Assembly (NCBI GenBank): GCA_028281665.1
Contig: JANQJK010000026.1
Location: 1 to 64,000, forward strand
Source of the DNA: Hyphococcus sp.
GTDB lineage: Bacteria > Pseudomonadota > Alphaproteobacteria > Caulobacterales > Parvularculaceae
DNA: 64,000 nt
Reading direction: 5' to 3'
The notes under the pieces were generated by a model. The model worked only from the letters and a program-made list of their open reading frames with translations, had not been told where the DNA came from and did no database searches. Position numbers and translations under genes: made by a program. This document shows, one piece after another, positions 24,078-32,761 of this stretch (position 1 is its first letter; the number at the start of each line of letters is the position of its first letter).

Positions 24078-25238
24078 CTAAGAAGTCTTGCTCAAATCAT
24101 AATGCCGGCCTTTCCACTGGCCGCCGCGTCCGCGCCAGCTGCGGACGGCGGAGTGAACGGTCATCGCGGCGTATAGGGCGGCGGCGACCGGCAGCGCCGC
24201 GGCCTGCCACGGCTCGCCGCCATAGCGTTTCAGCGTCGGGTAATAGAGCCGCGCCATGATCCCCCAGCCGATGAGCGCGAGGCCGGCGGCGAGCGCGTCG
24301 CCATGGGCTGCAAATCCGAGCGCGATCAGCGGCGGCGCCAGATAGATCGCGCCCATGCCGGCGACGGAAAGCGCAAGCATCAGCGGAGAGAAGCCGAGCT
24401 GCGCGTATGCGGTGCGCGCCACCATGTTCCAGACCGAGGAAAGCGAGCGGTTGTCGCGCAGGCTCGTTGCTTCCTCATCGGCGAGGCCGATCCATGTTCG
24501 CGTCGCCGGCGTCAGATCCTTGATGTTCCGGGCGAGCGCGCAATCATCGATCAGCCGGTCGCTGATCGCCGCGACGCCTCCGGCGGCGTTGAGATCGGCC
24601 GCGCGCACCAGCATGCACCCGCCTGCCGCCGCCGCGATGTTCTCGTTCGGATCGTTAGACAGCGGAAACGGATAGAGCTTCTGAAAGAAAAAAATGAAAG
24701 CGGGGATCAGCAGCCCGCCCCAAAACCCGCGCGCGTCGAGCCGCGCCATCAGGGAAACGAGGCTGAGATTTTCCGCTTCCGCTTTCGCCACAAGGCGACG
24801 AAGCGTGTCGGGCGCCGGAACGATGTCGGCGTCCGTCAGCAGGAAATATTTGGGGGCGCCGCCCTCTGCCGCCGCCGTCAGCCCCTGGTGAACCGCCCAC
24901 AATTTGCCGGTCCAGCCACGGGCAAGCGCCGCGCCGCTGACGACGGAAAGGCGCTTCGAGTCCCCTGCTGCGGCCTGCGCCAGGGCGGCTGTCCCGTCGC
25001 CGGAGTTGTCGTCCACCAGAACGACTTCAAAACGGCCGGGATAGTCCGCGGCCATATGCGCGCCGATGACGCTTGCGATGGTTGCTGCTTCGTCGCGGGC
25101 CGGGATGATCGCGGTGACATGGGGCCAGACTTCGGGGGCCGGCGAATCGCTGAGGCGCTGGTCGGCGCGCCAGAAGCCGCCGCGAAAGAGGGCGAGCCAG
25201 ATCCAGGCGGCGAGGGATATGAGGGCGAGGAGCGTCAT
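24078..25238 (-). CDS. hpnB: Hopene-associated glycosyltransferase HpnB
   Basis: 386 residues from ATG 25238. N-terminal membrane segment (MTLLALISLAAWIWLALFRG), then a GT-A family-2 glycosyltransferase domain: VTAIIPARDEAATIASVI, FEVVLVDDNSGDGTAAL, GWTGKLWAVHQG, and DxD-type LLTDADIVPAP. Hydrophobic helices fill the C-terminal third (about 280-365). This arrangement matches HpnB, the hopanoid-cluster glycosyltransferase. It is divergent from hpnC with about 95 bases between starts, so promoters for both must lie there. The exact sugar transfer is not established for HpnB proteins. Confidence 0.88.
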   Translation of the reverse strand: MTLLALISLAAWIWLALFRGGFWRADQRLSDSPAPEVWPHVTAIIPARDEAATIASVIGAHMAADYPGRFEVVLVDDNSGDGTAALAQAAAGDSKRLSVVSGAALARGWTGKLWAVHQGLTAAAEGGAPKYFLLTDADIVPAPDTLRRLVAKAEAENLSLVSLMARLDARGFWGGLLIPAFIFFFQKLYPFPLSNDPNENIAAAAGGCMLVRAADLNAAGGVAAISDRLIDDCALARNIKDLTPATRTWIGLADEEATSLRDNRSLSSVWNMVARTAYAQLGFSPLMLALSVAGMGAIYLAPPLIALGFAAHGDALAAGLALIGWGIMARLYYPTLKRYGGEPWQAAALPVAAALYAAMTVHSAVRSWRGRGGQWKGRHYDLSKTS

Positions 25239-25333
25239 GGCCTGTCGCTCGTATAACCAACTGGTTGGCCCCGCGAAAGCGGCGCCCGGCCATGCTTGGA
25301 ATGCGCCTCGAAACCAGTATGGTGCGCCCCGCC

Positions 25334-26230
25334 ATGAACGCTGTTTTGGACACCGAAAACCCGCCGTCGCCCGGCGGCGCGGAGACGCCCTCCGGCAAGG
25401 GCGCGGGAGACGAGAATTTTCCCGTCGGTTCGTTCCTGCTGCCGAAACGACTGCGCCCGCATGTGGCGAAGTTTTACGCGTTTGCCCGCGCGATTGATGA
25501 CATTGCAGACAATTCGGACCTGTCGCCGGAAGAGAAGGTTCGCCGTCTTCGCGACTTCGATGCGGCGCTCCAGGGCGAGCCCGGATATGGCGCGGCTTTT
25601 CAGAAGGCTCATGATTTACGCGCATCGCTTGTCGAGACTGGCGTAACAACAAAGCACGGCTCCGACCTTGTCGCCGCTTTTGTTCTTGATGCGGAGAAAC
25701 TGCGTTACGCCAACTGGGACGAGCTGATCGGATATTGCGAGCTTTCCGCCAATCCGGTGGGGCGCTATCTGCTCGATCTGCACGGAGAGGACAAAGCCGG
25801 CTATCCCTATTCCGACGCGCTGTGCACCGTGTTGCAGATCATCAATCACCTTCAGGATTGCGGCGACGACCGCCGAGAGCTTGACCGGGTGTATGTTATC
25901 GAAAGCTGGCTGCGGGACGAAGGCGGCGCCATTGAAGACCTTGACCGGCCGTCGTCGAGCGCGGCGCTGGACAAAGTCAAACACCGCATGCTCGATGGTT
26001 GCGATGCATTGATGAAGGATGCGCGCCAGCTGCCCGCGGCGCTGAAATCCAAACACCTCGCCATGGAATCGGCGGTGATTGTGCGGCTGGCGGCGCGGCT
26101 GATGGAGCGGTTGCGCAATGGCGATCCGCTCGCGACCCGGGTCGCGCTTTCAAAGGTCGATTTTGCCTCCGCCGGCCTGCGCGGCGCAGTCGCCGGTTTC
26201 TTCGAGGCCGGCCGGGGCGTTTCCCGATGA
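25334..26230 (+). CDS. hpnC: Squalene-forming hydroxysqualene synthase HpnC
   Basis: 298 residues from the ATG at 25334. The start is uncertain: ATGs at 25292, 25301 and 25319 are in frame and none has a strong ribosome-binding site. Trans-isoprenyl head-to-head synthase fold: FYAFARAIDDIADN (first Asp-rich motif, about 43-56), YCELSANPVGRYLLDLHG (about 132-149), and LQIINHLQDCGDDRREL (second Asp-rich motif). HpnC converts presqualene diphosphate to hydroxysqualene. The stop overlaps the hpnD start as ATGA. Confidence 0.93.
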   Translation: MNAVLDTENPPSPGGAETPSGKGAGDENFPVGSFLLPKRLRPHVAKFYAFARAIDDIADNSDLSPEEKVRRLRDFDAALQGEPGYGAAFQKAHDLRASLVETGVTTKHGSDLVAAFVLDAEKLRYANWDELIGYCELSANPVGRYLLDLHGEDKAGYPYSDALCTVLQIINHLQDCGDDRRELDRVYVIESWLRDEGGAIEDLDRPSSSAALDKVKHRMLDGCDALMKDARQLPAALKSKHLAMESAVIVRLAARLMERLRNGDPLATRVALSKVDFASAGLRGAVAGFFEAGRGVSR

Positions 26231-27420
26231 CGGCGATGACGCTGGAAGACGCGCGCCGCCATGCGGCGGAGACCGTCAAACGGTCCAAGACGTCCTTCGG
26301 CGCGGGCATGCGCATCCTGTCGCGTGAACGCCGGGATGCGATGTACGCGATATACGCATTCTGCCGCGAAGTTGACGACATTGCAGACGAGGGCGGCGCC
26401 CGTGACGAGAAGATGGCCGGCCTCGCCGAATGGCGGCGCGAAGTGGAGCGGGTGTTTTCCGGCGCCCCGCAGACGCCGACGGGCATTGCGCTGAAAGAAG
26501 TCGTGCGGCGCTTCGACCTGCCGCGGGAAGAATTTATTCTCGTGATCGAAGGCATGGAGATGGATGCGGCCGGACCTGTGGTGGCGCCGACGCTTGACGA
26601 ACTCCTCGCCTACACGCGCCGGGCGGCGGGCGCGGTGGGCATGTTGTCGATGCCGGTTTTCGGCGCCCCGCGGTCGAAAACCGCCGACGACTTTGCGCTG
26701 TCGCTTGGCGATGCTTTGCAGTTGACCAACATCCTGCGCGACATCGAACAGGACGCGGCGGAAGGGCGGCTTTATCTGCCGAGGGGCTTGCTGGAAAAGC
26801 ATGGATGCCCGATGACGCCTGACGCCATCGCCGGAGCGCCGGGCCTGCCGGCGGTGCGTGCGGAGATTGCGGAACTTGCGCGGGAGAAATTCGCAGCGAC
26901 GAGACGCGCGCTTCAGTTCCTTGATTGGCGCGTGTTGCGGCCCGCGCTGCTGATGATGGGCGTCTATGAGCGTTATCTCGACAAGATGACCGCTCGCGGC
27001 TGGGCCAACGGACAGCCCCGCGTGACGATTTCAAAATTTGAAAAACTGCTCATTGCCGCGCGCTGGTTTCTCGTTCCCAAAATCATAGTATCAAAACACG
27101 GAAAGCGTCAGGATCCGAATTCCTACATCCAACCGTGTGAACACGAAATTGTTGGCGGGATGGTCAAGTCCGGAGGAGCTTTCAAACCAGGCGACGGTTC
27201 AAAGAGAATCGCTGAACTGCGTAAAAATTTGTTGGTCGAAGTCGCTACTTCTTCCACGGAATATTCCGTTCTCTATAGAGATCCAAACGATGGCCGGCTT
27301 TGGGAGTTATTCTCAAATAATCCAGAATATCATGGAGGCGGGGTTTTTCATTTGAGAACGTTGTCCAAGAAAGCGGCAATGCAGAAATATAACATTTCAT
27401 CAAAAGATGATGCCGCGTAA
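26227..27420 (+). CDS. hpnD: Presqualene diphosphate synthase HpnD fused to an Imm27-like domain
   Basis: 397 residues; typical HpnD has about 280. Residues 1-282 are a complete HpnD: SFGAGMRILSRERRDAMYAIYAFCREVDDIADE, EGMEMDA, RRAAGAVGMLSMPVFG, and LGDALQLTNILRDIEQDA, ending with RVTISKFEKLLIAARWFLVP where normal proteins stop. HpnD condenses two farnesyl diphosphates. From about 283 on, codon use turns AT-rich and the protein reads like an Imm27 immunity domain: HEIVGG, a helix GSKRIAELRKNL, SVLYRDPNDGRLWEL, and EYHGGGVFHLRTLS. There is no stop or frameshift at the junction. An internal ATG (codon about 311, MVKSGG) could start a separate product. A REP-A pair follows 22 bases after the stop. 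The Imm27 assignment is by motif memory only. Confidence 0.88.
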   Translation: MTAMTLEDARRHAAETVKRSKTSFGAGMRILSRERRDAMYAIYAFCREVDDIADEGGARDEKMAGLAEWRREVERVFSGAPQTPTGIALKEVVRRFDLPREEFILVIEGMEMDAAGPVVAPTLDELLAYTRRAAGAVGMLSMPVFGAPRSKTADDFALSLGDALQLTNILRDIEQDAAEGRLYLPRGLLEKHGCPMTPDAIAGAPGLPAVRAEIAELAREKFAATRRALQFLDWRVLRPALLMMGVYERYLDKMTARGWANGQPRVTISKFEKLLIAARWFLVPKIIVSKHGKRQDPNSYIQPCEHEIVGGMVKSGGAFKPGDGSKRIAELRKNLLVEVATSSTEYSVLYRDPNDGRLWELFSNNPEYHGGGVFHLRTLSKKAAMQKYNISSKDDAA

Positions 27421-27442
27421 TATGAAGTGGGTACATTTCATC

Positions 27443-27540
27443 CGCTCATTCCCGCGAAAGCGGGAATCCACAGTTGTGAAAACAAAAATATTCTTTGATT
27501 GTCAGCGAATATGGATCCCTGCTTCCGCAGGGATGAGCGG
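27443..27540. repeat. REP-A inverted pair between hpnD and hpnE
   Basis: The left arm (27443-27470) is identical to the left arm at 11913-11940. The right arm (27512-27540) has the core CCCTGCTTCCGCAGGG and ends in ATGAGCGG, 7 bases before the hpnE start codon. The spacer is AT-rich. The right arm supplies the purine-rich stretch upstream of hpnE. Confidence 0.88.
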
Positions 27541-27547
27541 GTTTTAG

Positions 27548-28822
27548 ATGCCGCGCGTTCACATTGTCGGGGCGGGCCTTTCGGGACTGTCCGCCGCGGT
27601 GCGCCTGGTTGAAGCGGGCGTTCCGGTGACGCTTTATGAGAGCGCGGGGCAAGCGGGCGGGCGTTGTCGGTCTTTCTACGACAAGCACCTCGAACGGGAC
27701 ATCGACAATGGCAATCACCTCATCATGTCGGGCAACAAGTCGGCGCTTTCCTATCTGGATCGCATCAATTCGCCGAAGCCGCTCATATGGCCGGAGGGCG
27801 CCGTCTATCCTTTCGTCGATGTCAGGACCAATGCGCGCTGGGCAATCCGCATCAATGACGGCCTCTTTCCGTCGTGGATTTTCAATGACGAGATCCGTGT
27901 CCCGAACACCGGATTGCTGGACTACGCCAAGGCGGCGACGATTGCGCTCGCTGGAAAAGACAAAACAGTCGCTGAAGTCGTCGATGAAAAATCGCCGCTC
28001 TATGAAAATTTCTGGGAGCCACTGACGCTGGCAGTGCTCAACACAACGCTGGCGCGGGGTTCGGCGAACCTTCTCTGGAGCGTCATCCGCGAAACGTTTT
28101 TGTTGGGCGGCGCGGCCTCGACGCCGCTTATCGCGCGAGCTGGGTTGGGCCCGGCCTTCATCGATCCGGCAATAAAATTTATCGAAAATGCCGGCGGCGT
28201 TATTCGCTTGGGCACAAGACTCCGCAATGCATGGATGGAAGGGGGGCTGGTTCAGAGCCTGAACTTCGCTGATGAGAGCATTACGCTGGAGGAGGACGAG
28301 CAGGTGATTTTCGCGATGCCGCCGACGCGCCTCAAACAGATCATGCCCGAGCTTGATCCGCCAGCGGATGACGCGTCGATCCTCAACGTGCATTTCCGGC
28401 TTCGTGAGCCGTACAAAAACCGCCGTGTCACGGACAGCGCCTTCGTTGCGCTTATCGGATCGCTGGCGCAGTGGGTATTCGTGCGCGACGATGTGGTGTC
28501 GGTCACGACCTCGGCGGCGGATGCGCTGGGCGCCGACGGTGTGCCGAACGACAAGATCGTCGAACAGATATGGAAGGATGTGCGCATTGCCCTCGGCCTC
28601 GGCAGCGAGCCCTACGATCGCGTACGCGTCATCCGCGAAAAACGCGCAACGCCCGACCAGTCCCCCGGCGGCGTGCGCAAGCGGCTGAAACCCGAAACAC
28701 AGTTCCGAAACCTCTTCCTCGCCGGCGACCACACGGACACCGGCGTCCCCGCGACGATTGAAGGCTCGATACGGTCGGGGGACAGGGCGGCAAGGTTGGC
28801 GTTGAGCGCTGTGAATGCATGA
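27548..28822 (+). CDS. hpnE: Hydroxysqualene dehydroxylase HpnE
   Basis: 424 residues, FAD-dependent amine-oxidase-fold enzyme. The N-terminal dinucleotide motif VHIVGAGLSGLSAAVRL is followed by ESAGQAGGRCRSF and DNGNHLIMSGNKS, and the C-terminal FAD motif is LFLAGDHTDTGVPATIEGS. HpnE reduces hydroxysqualene to squalene, the last step of the HpnD-HpnC-HpnE route. Normal length. The region just before the ATG is the right arm of a REP-A pair. The stop overlaps the hpnG start as ATGA. Confidence 0.94.
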   Translation: MPRVHIVGAGLSGLSAAVRLVEAGVPVTLYESAGQAGGRCRSFYDKHLERDIDNGNHLIMSGNKSALSYLDRINSPKPLIWPEGAVYPFVDVRTNARWAIRINDGLFPSWIFNDEIRVPNTGLLDYAKAATIALAGKDKTVAEVVDEKSPLYENFWEPLTLAVLNTTLARGSANLLWSVIRETFLLGGAASTPLIARAGLGPAFIDPAIKFIENAGGVIRLGTRLRNAWMEGGLVQSLNFADESITLEEDEQVIFAMPPTRLKQIMPELDPPADDASILNVHFRLREPYKNRRVTDSAFVALIGSLAQWVFVRDDVVSVTTSAADALGADGVPNDKIVEQIWKDVRIALGLGSEPYDRVRVIREKRATPDQSPGGVRKRLKPETQFRNLFLAGDHTDTGVPATIEGSIRSGDRAARLALSAVNA

Positions 28823-29580
28823 GCTTCATTGCCGTCATCTGCGGACTGAAGTCCGAAGCCGCTGTCGTCAGGAAAGCGGTCGGCGGCGATAAAGTCCGCG
28901 TCGGGATTTCCGGCGCCGATGCGGGCCGGGCCTATGAGCTGGCGCGCGTCGCCTGTCAGGATGGGGCGGCGGCCGTGATCAGCATTGGCGTTTCCGGCGG
29001 GCTCGATCCGGCGTTGAGGCCCGGGGATCTCGTGATCAGCGACGAGATCATTGCCGATGACGGCGCGAAGTACGAAACCGACAGATATTTACTCGGCAAT
29101 CTCAAATCCGCTCATTCCGGCGAAAGCCGGAATCCAAGGCCGAAAGAGTCAAATCCCGCGGCTGGAGATCCCGGCTTTCGCCGGGATGAGCGGGAGATTG
29201 CGATAGGCCCGCTCTTCGGTTCCGACGCCATCGTGCAGTCCGCTGAGCACAAGGCGGTGCTTTTCGACAATCACGGCGCCGTTGCGGTCGACATGGAGAG
29301 CCATGGAGCAGCGCGGGCCGCGGCGGAGTTTCGCGTACCCTTCATCGCCATTCGCGCTGTCGCCGATCCGGCTACCCGCGCGCTGCCGCCGGCGGTGCTG
29401 AGCGCCGTCGCCCCGGACGGCTCAACGCGCATTTTCAGAACGCTCCTCGAAACGGCAAAAGCGCCGGGGCAGCTCCCGGCGCTTTTGAAACTTGGATCGG
29501 ATTCGGAAAAGGCGCTGGTGCGGTTACGCCGCGACCTCGGCCCGCTCTTTCGCGGTCTCTTTCTCGCGCTCGATCTTTGA
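28819..29580 (+). CDS. hpnG: Hopanoid-associated phosphorylase HpnG (adenosylhopane nucleosidase), with in-frame repeat insertion
   Basis: 253 residues of the nucleoside-phosphorylase (PNP/UDP) fold: AVICGLKSEAAVV at the N-terminus, ISIGVSGGLDPALRPGDLVI (about 54-73), and AVAVDMESHGAARAAAE (VDMES, about 155-171). HpnG removes adenine from adenosylhopane to give ribosylhopane. Residues about 97-126 (SAHSGESRNPRPKESN, then GDPGFRRDERE) are the translation of a REP-A inverted pair inserted in frame before the conserved GPLFGSDAIVQSAEHKAVLF. The 3' end overlaps the 3' end of hpnH on the opposite strand by 57 bases. Confidence 0.9.
   Translation: MSFIAVICGLKSEAAVVRKAVGGDKVRVGISGADAGRAYELARVACQDGAAAVISIGVSGGLDPALRPGDLVISDEIIADDGAKYETDRYLLGNLKSAHSGESRNPRPKESNPAAGDPGFRRDEREIAIGPLFGSDAIVQSAEHKAVLFDNHGAVAVDMESHGAARAAAEFRVPFIAIRAVADPATRALPPAVLSAVAPDGSTRIFRTLLETAKAPGQLPALLKLGSDSEKALVRLRRDLGPLFRGLFLALDL
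29109..29193. repeat. REP-A inverted pair inside hpnG
   Basis: The left arm (29109-29136) has the core CCGGCGAAAGCCGG. The right arm (29163-29193) has the core CCCGGCTTTCGCCGGG and ends in ATGAGCGG. The arms and the 26-base spacer are read through as coding sequence with no stop. Confidence 0.9.
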
Positions 29581-30678
29581 CATTTCGTCCGCGACGATTT
29601 TTTCGTGCACGTCGACGGCGGGCCGCGCCTTGGAGAGATCGATCTCCGGCGCCATCGGGCCCTCGGTCTTGATCTTGAACATGTTCGGAATGCGGAACAT
29701 TTTGAGCGGGTTCTTCACCGCGTCCATGGCGGCGGTCGGCTCATAGCCGCAATGGGCCATGCAGTTGGCGCACTTCTCATACTTGCCGGTGCCGTACTGA
29801 TCCCACTCGGTTGTTTCCATCAGCTCCTTGAAGGAAGAGACGTAGCCCTCGCCAAGGAGGTAGCACGGCTTCTGCCAGCCGAAGACGTTACGCGTGGGCG
29901 AGCCCCAGGGTGTGCAGTGATATTCTTCGTTGCCGGCGAGGAAATTGAGGAACAGCGATGAATGTGACAGGTTCCACTCGCGCCCGCGTTCCTTGCCGAT
30001 TTTGAAAATATCGCGGAAAAGCTGTTTCGTTTTCTTGCGCGACAGGAAGCTTTCCTGATCTTCCGCCCGCTCATAGGCGTAGCCCGGCGAGATCGAGATG
30101 TTGACGCCGAGATCGGTGGCGAAGTCGAGATAGTCGGCGACCATCTCCGCGGTCATGTTGTCGAAGATCGTCGCGTTGACGTTGACCTGAAAACCTTTTT
30201 CCTGCGCCGCCTTGATCGCCTTGATGGCGATCTTGAAGGTGCCTTTCTGATCGACCGCCTTGTCGTGTTCCTCTTCGAGGCCGTCGAGATGGACGGAAAA
30301 GAAAAGGAACGGCGACGGCCGGAAGAGATGCAGTTTCTTTTCAAGCAGAAGCGCGTTGGTGCAGAGCGATACGAACTTCTTGCGCGCAACGATGCCTTCG
30401 ACGATTTCGCCGATTTCCTTGTGGATCAGCGGTTCTCCGCCGGGCACGGCGACGACCGGCGCGCCGCATTCGTCAACCGCGTCCAGGCACTCTTTCACGG
30501 ACAGGCGCTTGTTCAGGATCGGCGCCGGGTAATCGATCTTGCCGCAGCCGGGGCAGGCGAGATTGCAACGGAACAGGGGCTCCAGGAAAAGCACCAGCGG
30601 ATATTTTTCGCGTCCCATCAGCGTCTGCTTCGCTACATAGGCGCCAACGCGAATTTGCTGATGCAGGGATACTGACAT
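29524..30678 (-). CDS. hpnH: Adenosyl-hopene transferase HpnH (radical SAM)
   Basis: 384 residues. Radical-SAM cluster CNLACPGC (Cys at about 38, 42, 45), then VPGGEPLIHKEI (GGEP) and the C-terminal SPASM-like Cys pattern YEKCANCMAHCGYEP. HpnH adds the 5'-deoxyadenosyl radical to diploptene (hopene), the first step of side-chain formation, and HpnG acts next. Start ATG 30678 (MSVSLHQQIRVGAYVAKQTL is the conserved N-terminus). The last 57 bases overlap convergent hpnG. ispH lies 26 bases upstream on the same strand. Confidence 0.95.
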   Translation of the reverse strand: MSVSLHQQIRVGAYVAKQTLMGREKYPLVLFLEPLFRCNLACPGCGKIDYPAPILNKRLSVKECLDAVDECGAPVVAVPGGEPLIHKEIGEIVEGIVARKKFVSLCTNALLLEKKLHLFRPSPFLFFSVHLDGLEEEHDKAVDQKGTFKIAIKAIKAAQEKGFQVNVNATIFDNMTAEMVADYLDFATDLGVNISISPGYAYERAEDQESFLSRKKTKQLFRDIFKIGKERGREWNLSHSSLFLNFLAGNEEYHCTPWGSPTRNVFGWQKPCYLLGEGYVSSFKELMETTEWDQYGTGKYEKCANCMAHCGYEPTAAMDAVKNPLKMFRIPNMFKIKTEGPMAPEIDLSKARPAVDVHEKIVADEMSKIEREKETAKERAEVAA

Positions 30679-30704
30679 TTCCGTTTGTCCTCGTTTGTAA
30701 GTGT

Positions 30705-31715
30705 TCAGACGGCGCCGACGGCCCATGCCTTCATGGCGTCTTCGGATCGCGGCACGTCGCTAAGCTCGCGCGGCAGTTTGAAGTGGATGTTCTCTTCTAC
30801 ACCGTCGAGCGTCTCGACCGATACGGTTCGATAGTTTTTCAGGCGTTCAATGGTTTGCTGGACAAGCTTTTCCGGCGCTGACGCGCCCGCGGTGACGCCC
30901 ACGGTTTTTACATTGTCGGTAAGCCAGCTCGGATCGAACATCGACGCGTCTTCGATAAGGTAGGACGGGATGTCGAAATTCTCGCCAATCTCGCGCAACC
31001 GGTTGGAGTTCGATGAATTGTGCGCGCCGACGACGAGCAGCAGATCGACCTGTTTCGCCATGGCGATCACGGCAGTCTGACGGTTTTGCGTCGCGTAACA
31101 GATGTCGCGGGTATCGGGCCCAATAATGTTCGGGAAGCGTTCCTTCAGGGCCGCAATCACGTCCTTCGTATCGTTCACCGACAACGTCGTCTGGGTCACG
31201 AAGGCAACACGGTCACGATCCGAAACTTCGAGCTTTTCGACTTCATCGACTTCGGAAAGGACATGCACGGTGCCCGGGATCTGGCCGAGGGTGCCTTCCA
31301 CTTCCGGATGTCCGATATGACCGATCAGGACGATGTCGTAGCCCTTGGCGGCGTAGCGCCGGCCTTCCTTGTGAACCTTCGTAACAAGCGGGCAGGTCGC
31401 GTCGATAACATCGAGTTCGCGCACCAATGCGCCGTCCTCGACCTTTTTTGAAACGCCGTGGGCGGAAAAAACCGTTACCGCGCCGGTGGGGATTTCGTCG
31501 ACTTCCTCAACGAAGATCGCGCCGCGCTCGCGCAGGGTCTCAACAACGTATTTGTTGTGAACGATTTCGTGGCGCACATAGACCGGCGCGCCGTATTTCT
31601 CCAGCGCCCTTTCGACAATATCGATGGCGCGCTCTACGCCGGCGCAAAAGCCGCGCGGCTGGGCCAGCACCACCTTGATTTCCCCGCCATTTGATTCAAT
31701 CGGGCCGGACGCCAT
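30705..31715 (-). CDS. ispH: 4-hydroxy-3-methylbut-2-enyl diphosphate reductase
   Basis: 336 residues. Three conserved Cys ligate the 4Fe-4S cluster: [12 protein letters not shown] (about residue 24), [15 protein letters not shown] and [21 protein letters not shown] and the [10 protein letters not shown] region are further family motifs. It makes IPP and DMAPP in the MEP pathway. The ATG at 31715 has GAGGGGA 7 bases upstream and is preferred over the ATG five codons earlier. Probably co-transcribed with hpnH, coupling precursor supply to hopanoid elongation. Confidence 0.95.
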   Translation of the reverse strand: MASGPIESNGGEIKVVLAQPRGFCAGVERAIDIVERALEKYGAPVYVRHEIVHNKYVVETLRERGAIFVEEVDEIPTGAVTVFSAHGVSKKVEDGALVRELDVIDATCPLVTKVHKEGRRYAAKGYDIVLIGHIGHPEVEGTLGQIPGTVHVLSEVDEVEKLEVSDRDRVAFVTQTTLSVNDTKDVIAALKERFPNIIGPDTRDICYATQNRQTAVIAMAKQVDLLLVVGAHNSSNSNRLREIGENFDIPSYLIEDASMFDPSWLTDNVKTVGVTAGASAPEKLVQQTIERLKNYRTVSVETLDGVEENIHFKLPRELSDVPRSEDAMKAWAVGAV

Positions 31716-31938
31716 CAACAGTCCCCTCATTCACATGAAGCCGCGTTATTCCACGGGCGCTTGAGACCCGCAACCGGGCCGACGCCTGCATTCGACGAAC
31801 AGATATAGCCTGCGATTTGTTGCAATGCAAAATAGGGGGCGGCGACAAAGTTCAATCCTTTCTGCGATGTCATGTTGGCGGCGCCGAATCACTCGTGTAG
31901 CGTCCCGCGCCTGGGGTTTTCTTTATCGGGGTAAATTC

Positions 31939-32616
31939 ATGTTCAAGTTGTTTTCCGGCGGCGGCGCCGTCGATAATGCGTGGCCGCTTCGCGACGTCGT
32001 CTCGGCGTTGAAAAAGCGTTTCAGCGACGTCGATACGCTGGGCGAAGACGGGCCGCTGAAGGTCTACGGGGTGCAGGACAACGGGGTGAATTTCGTCGTC
32101 GCCCTGATGCAGACGGCGCCGGGGTCGGAGCAGGTGGCCGAACTTGGCTTTCTTGCCCGGTTTGTCGGCTTCCCGGTGACCTCCCAGGCGATCGAGCATC
32201 TCAACCAGAACCTGCATATCTCGGTGGCGACCCTCGAAAACAATGATCTTTTTCTCATGGCCGGCTTGCAGGTCGTGGGCGCTTACGATGAGACGCAGTT
32301 CAACCTGATCATCGAGCAGTGGCGGCGCGACCTGGCGCTTTGCATTCACGGGCTTCAGGGCGACAGCGCCTCCATGGCGGACGCCTTTCCGGCGGCAAAG
32401 CTGGAGGCCGCGCGGAAATTTGCAACGAACATGGCGCCGCCGGAAAGCGCCGATGGAGCGGCCCCGACCGATATGGACATGCTGTCGACATTCCTGGGCG
32501 CCGGGCGGGCGAACCGCGTCATGTGCGACGATTGCGGCGGGCGCGGCAAGCGCGGCCTCATCGCGCGCATGTGCGAGGCCTGCGATGGCGAGGGGTTTGT
32601 CGACGGCCGGCGGTAA
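31939..32616 (+). CDS. YbjN-like protein with a C-terminal DnaJ-type zinc-ribbon
   Basis: 225 residues from ATG 31939 (MFKLFSGGGAVDNAW). Residues 15-135 resemble the YbjN / type-III-chaperone-like fold: VVSALKKRFSDVDTLG, AELGFLARFVGF, INLHISVATLE-like strands and EQWRRDLALCI. Residues about 195-220 hold two CxxC-type pairs spaced like half of a DnaJ cysteine-rich domain: CDDCGGRGKRG and CEACDGEGF. The combination suggests a zinc-stabilised adaptor or chaperone-like protein. Function unknown. Divergent from ispH. Confidence 0.6.
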   Translation: MFKLFSGGGAVDNAWPLRDVVSALKKRFSDVDTLGEDGPLKVYGVQDNGVNFVVALMQTAPGSEQVAELGFLARFVGFPVTSQAIEHLNQNLHISVATLENNDLFLMAGLQVVGAYDETQFNLIIEQWRRDLALCIHGLQGDSASMADAFPAAKLEAARKFATNMAPPESADGAAPTDMDMLSTFLGAGRANRVMCDDCGGRGKRGLIARMCEACDGEGFVDGRR

Positions 32617-32673
32617 GCAAGTATCGACGATCGCGCGGTCTTGGCTTTTAAAATCATTTGAGCCATCACCTTC

Positions 32674-32759
32674 CGTTCTTCCCGGCGAAAGCCGGGATCC
32701 AAATAACAACGCCGAGTCGCCGACGCGACTGGGCCCCGGCTTTCGCCGGGGAGATCGGG
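32674..32759. repeat. REP-A inverted pair upstream of ispA
   Basis: The left arm (32674-32701) has the core CCCGGCGAAAGCCGGG. The right arm (32730-32759) has the core CCCCGGCTTTCGCCGGGG. The right arm ends 2 bases before the ispA ATG and contains GGGGAG (32748-32753), 8 bases from the ATG. Confidence 0.88.
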
Positions 32760-32761
32760 AA

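Noticed and set aside
24303-25256. 317-residue plus-strand frame
   Set aside because: Antisense to hpnB, with no coding features.
27446-28732. 428-residue minus-strand frame
   Set aside because: Antisense to hpnE, with C-terminal residues translated from the REP-A repeat. No family features.
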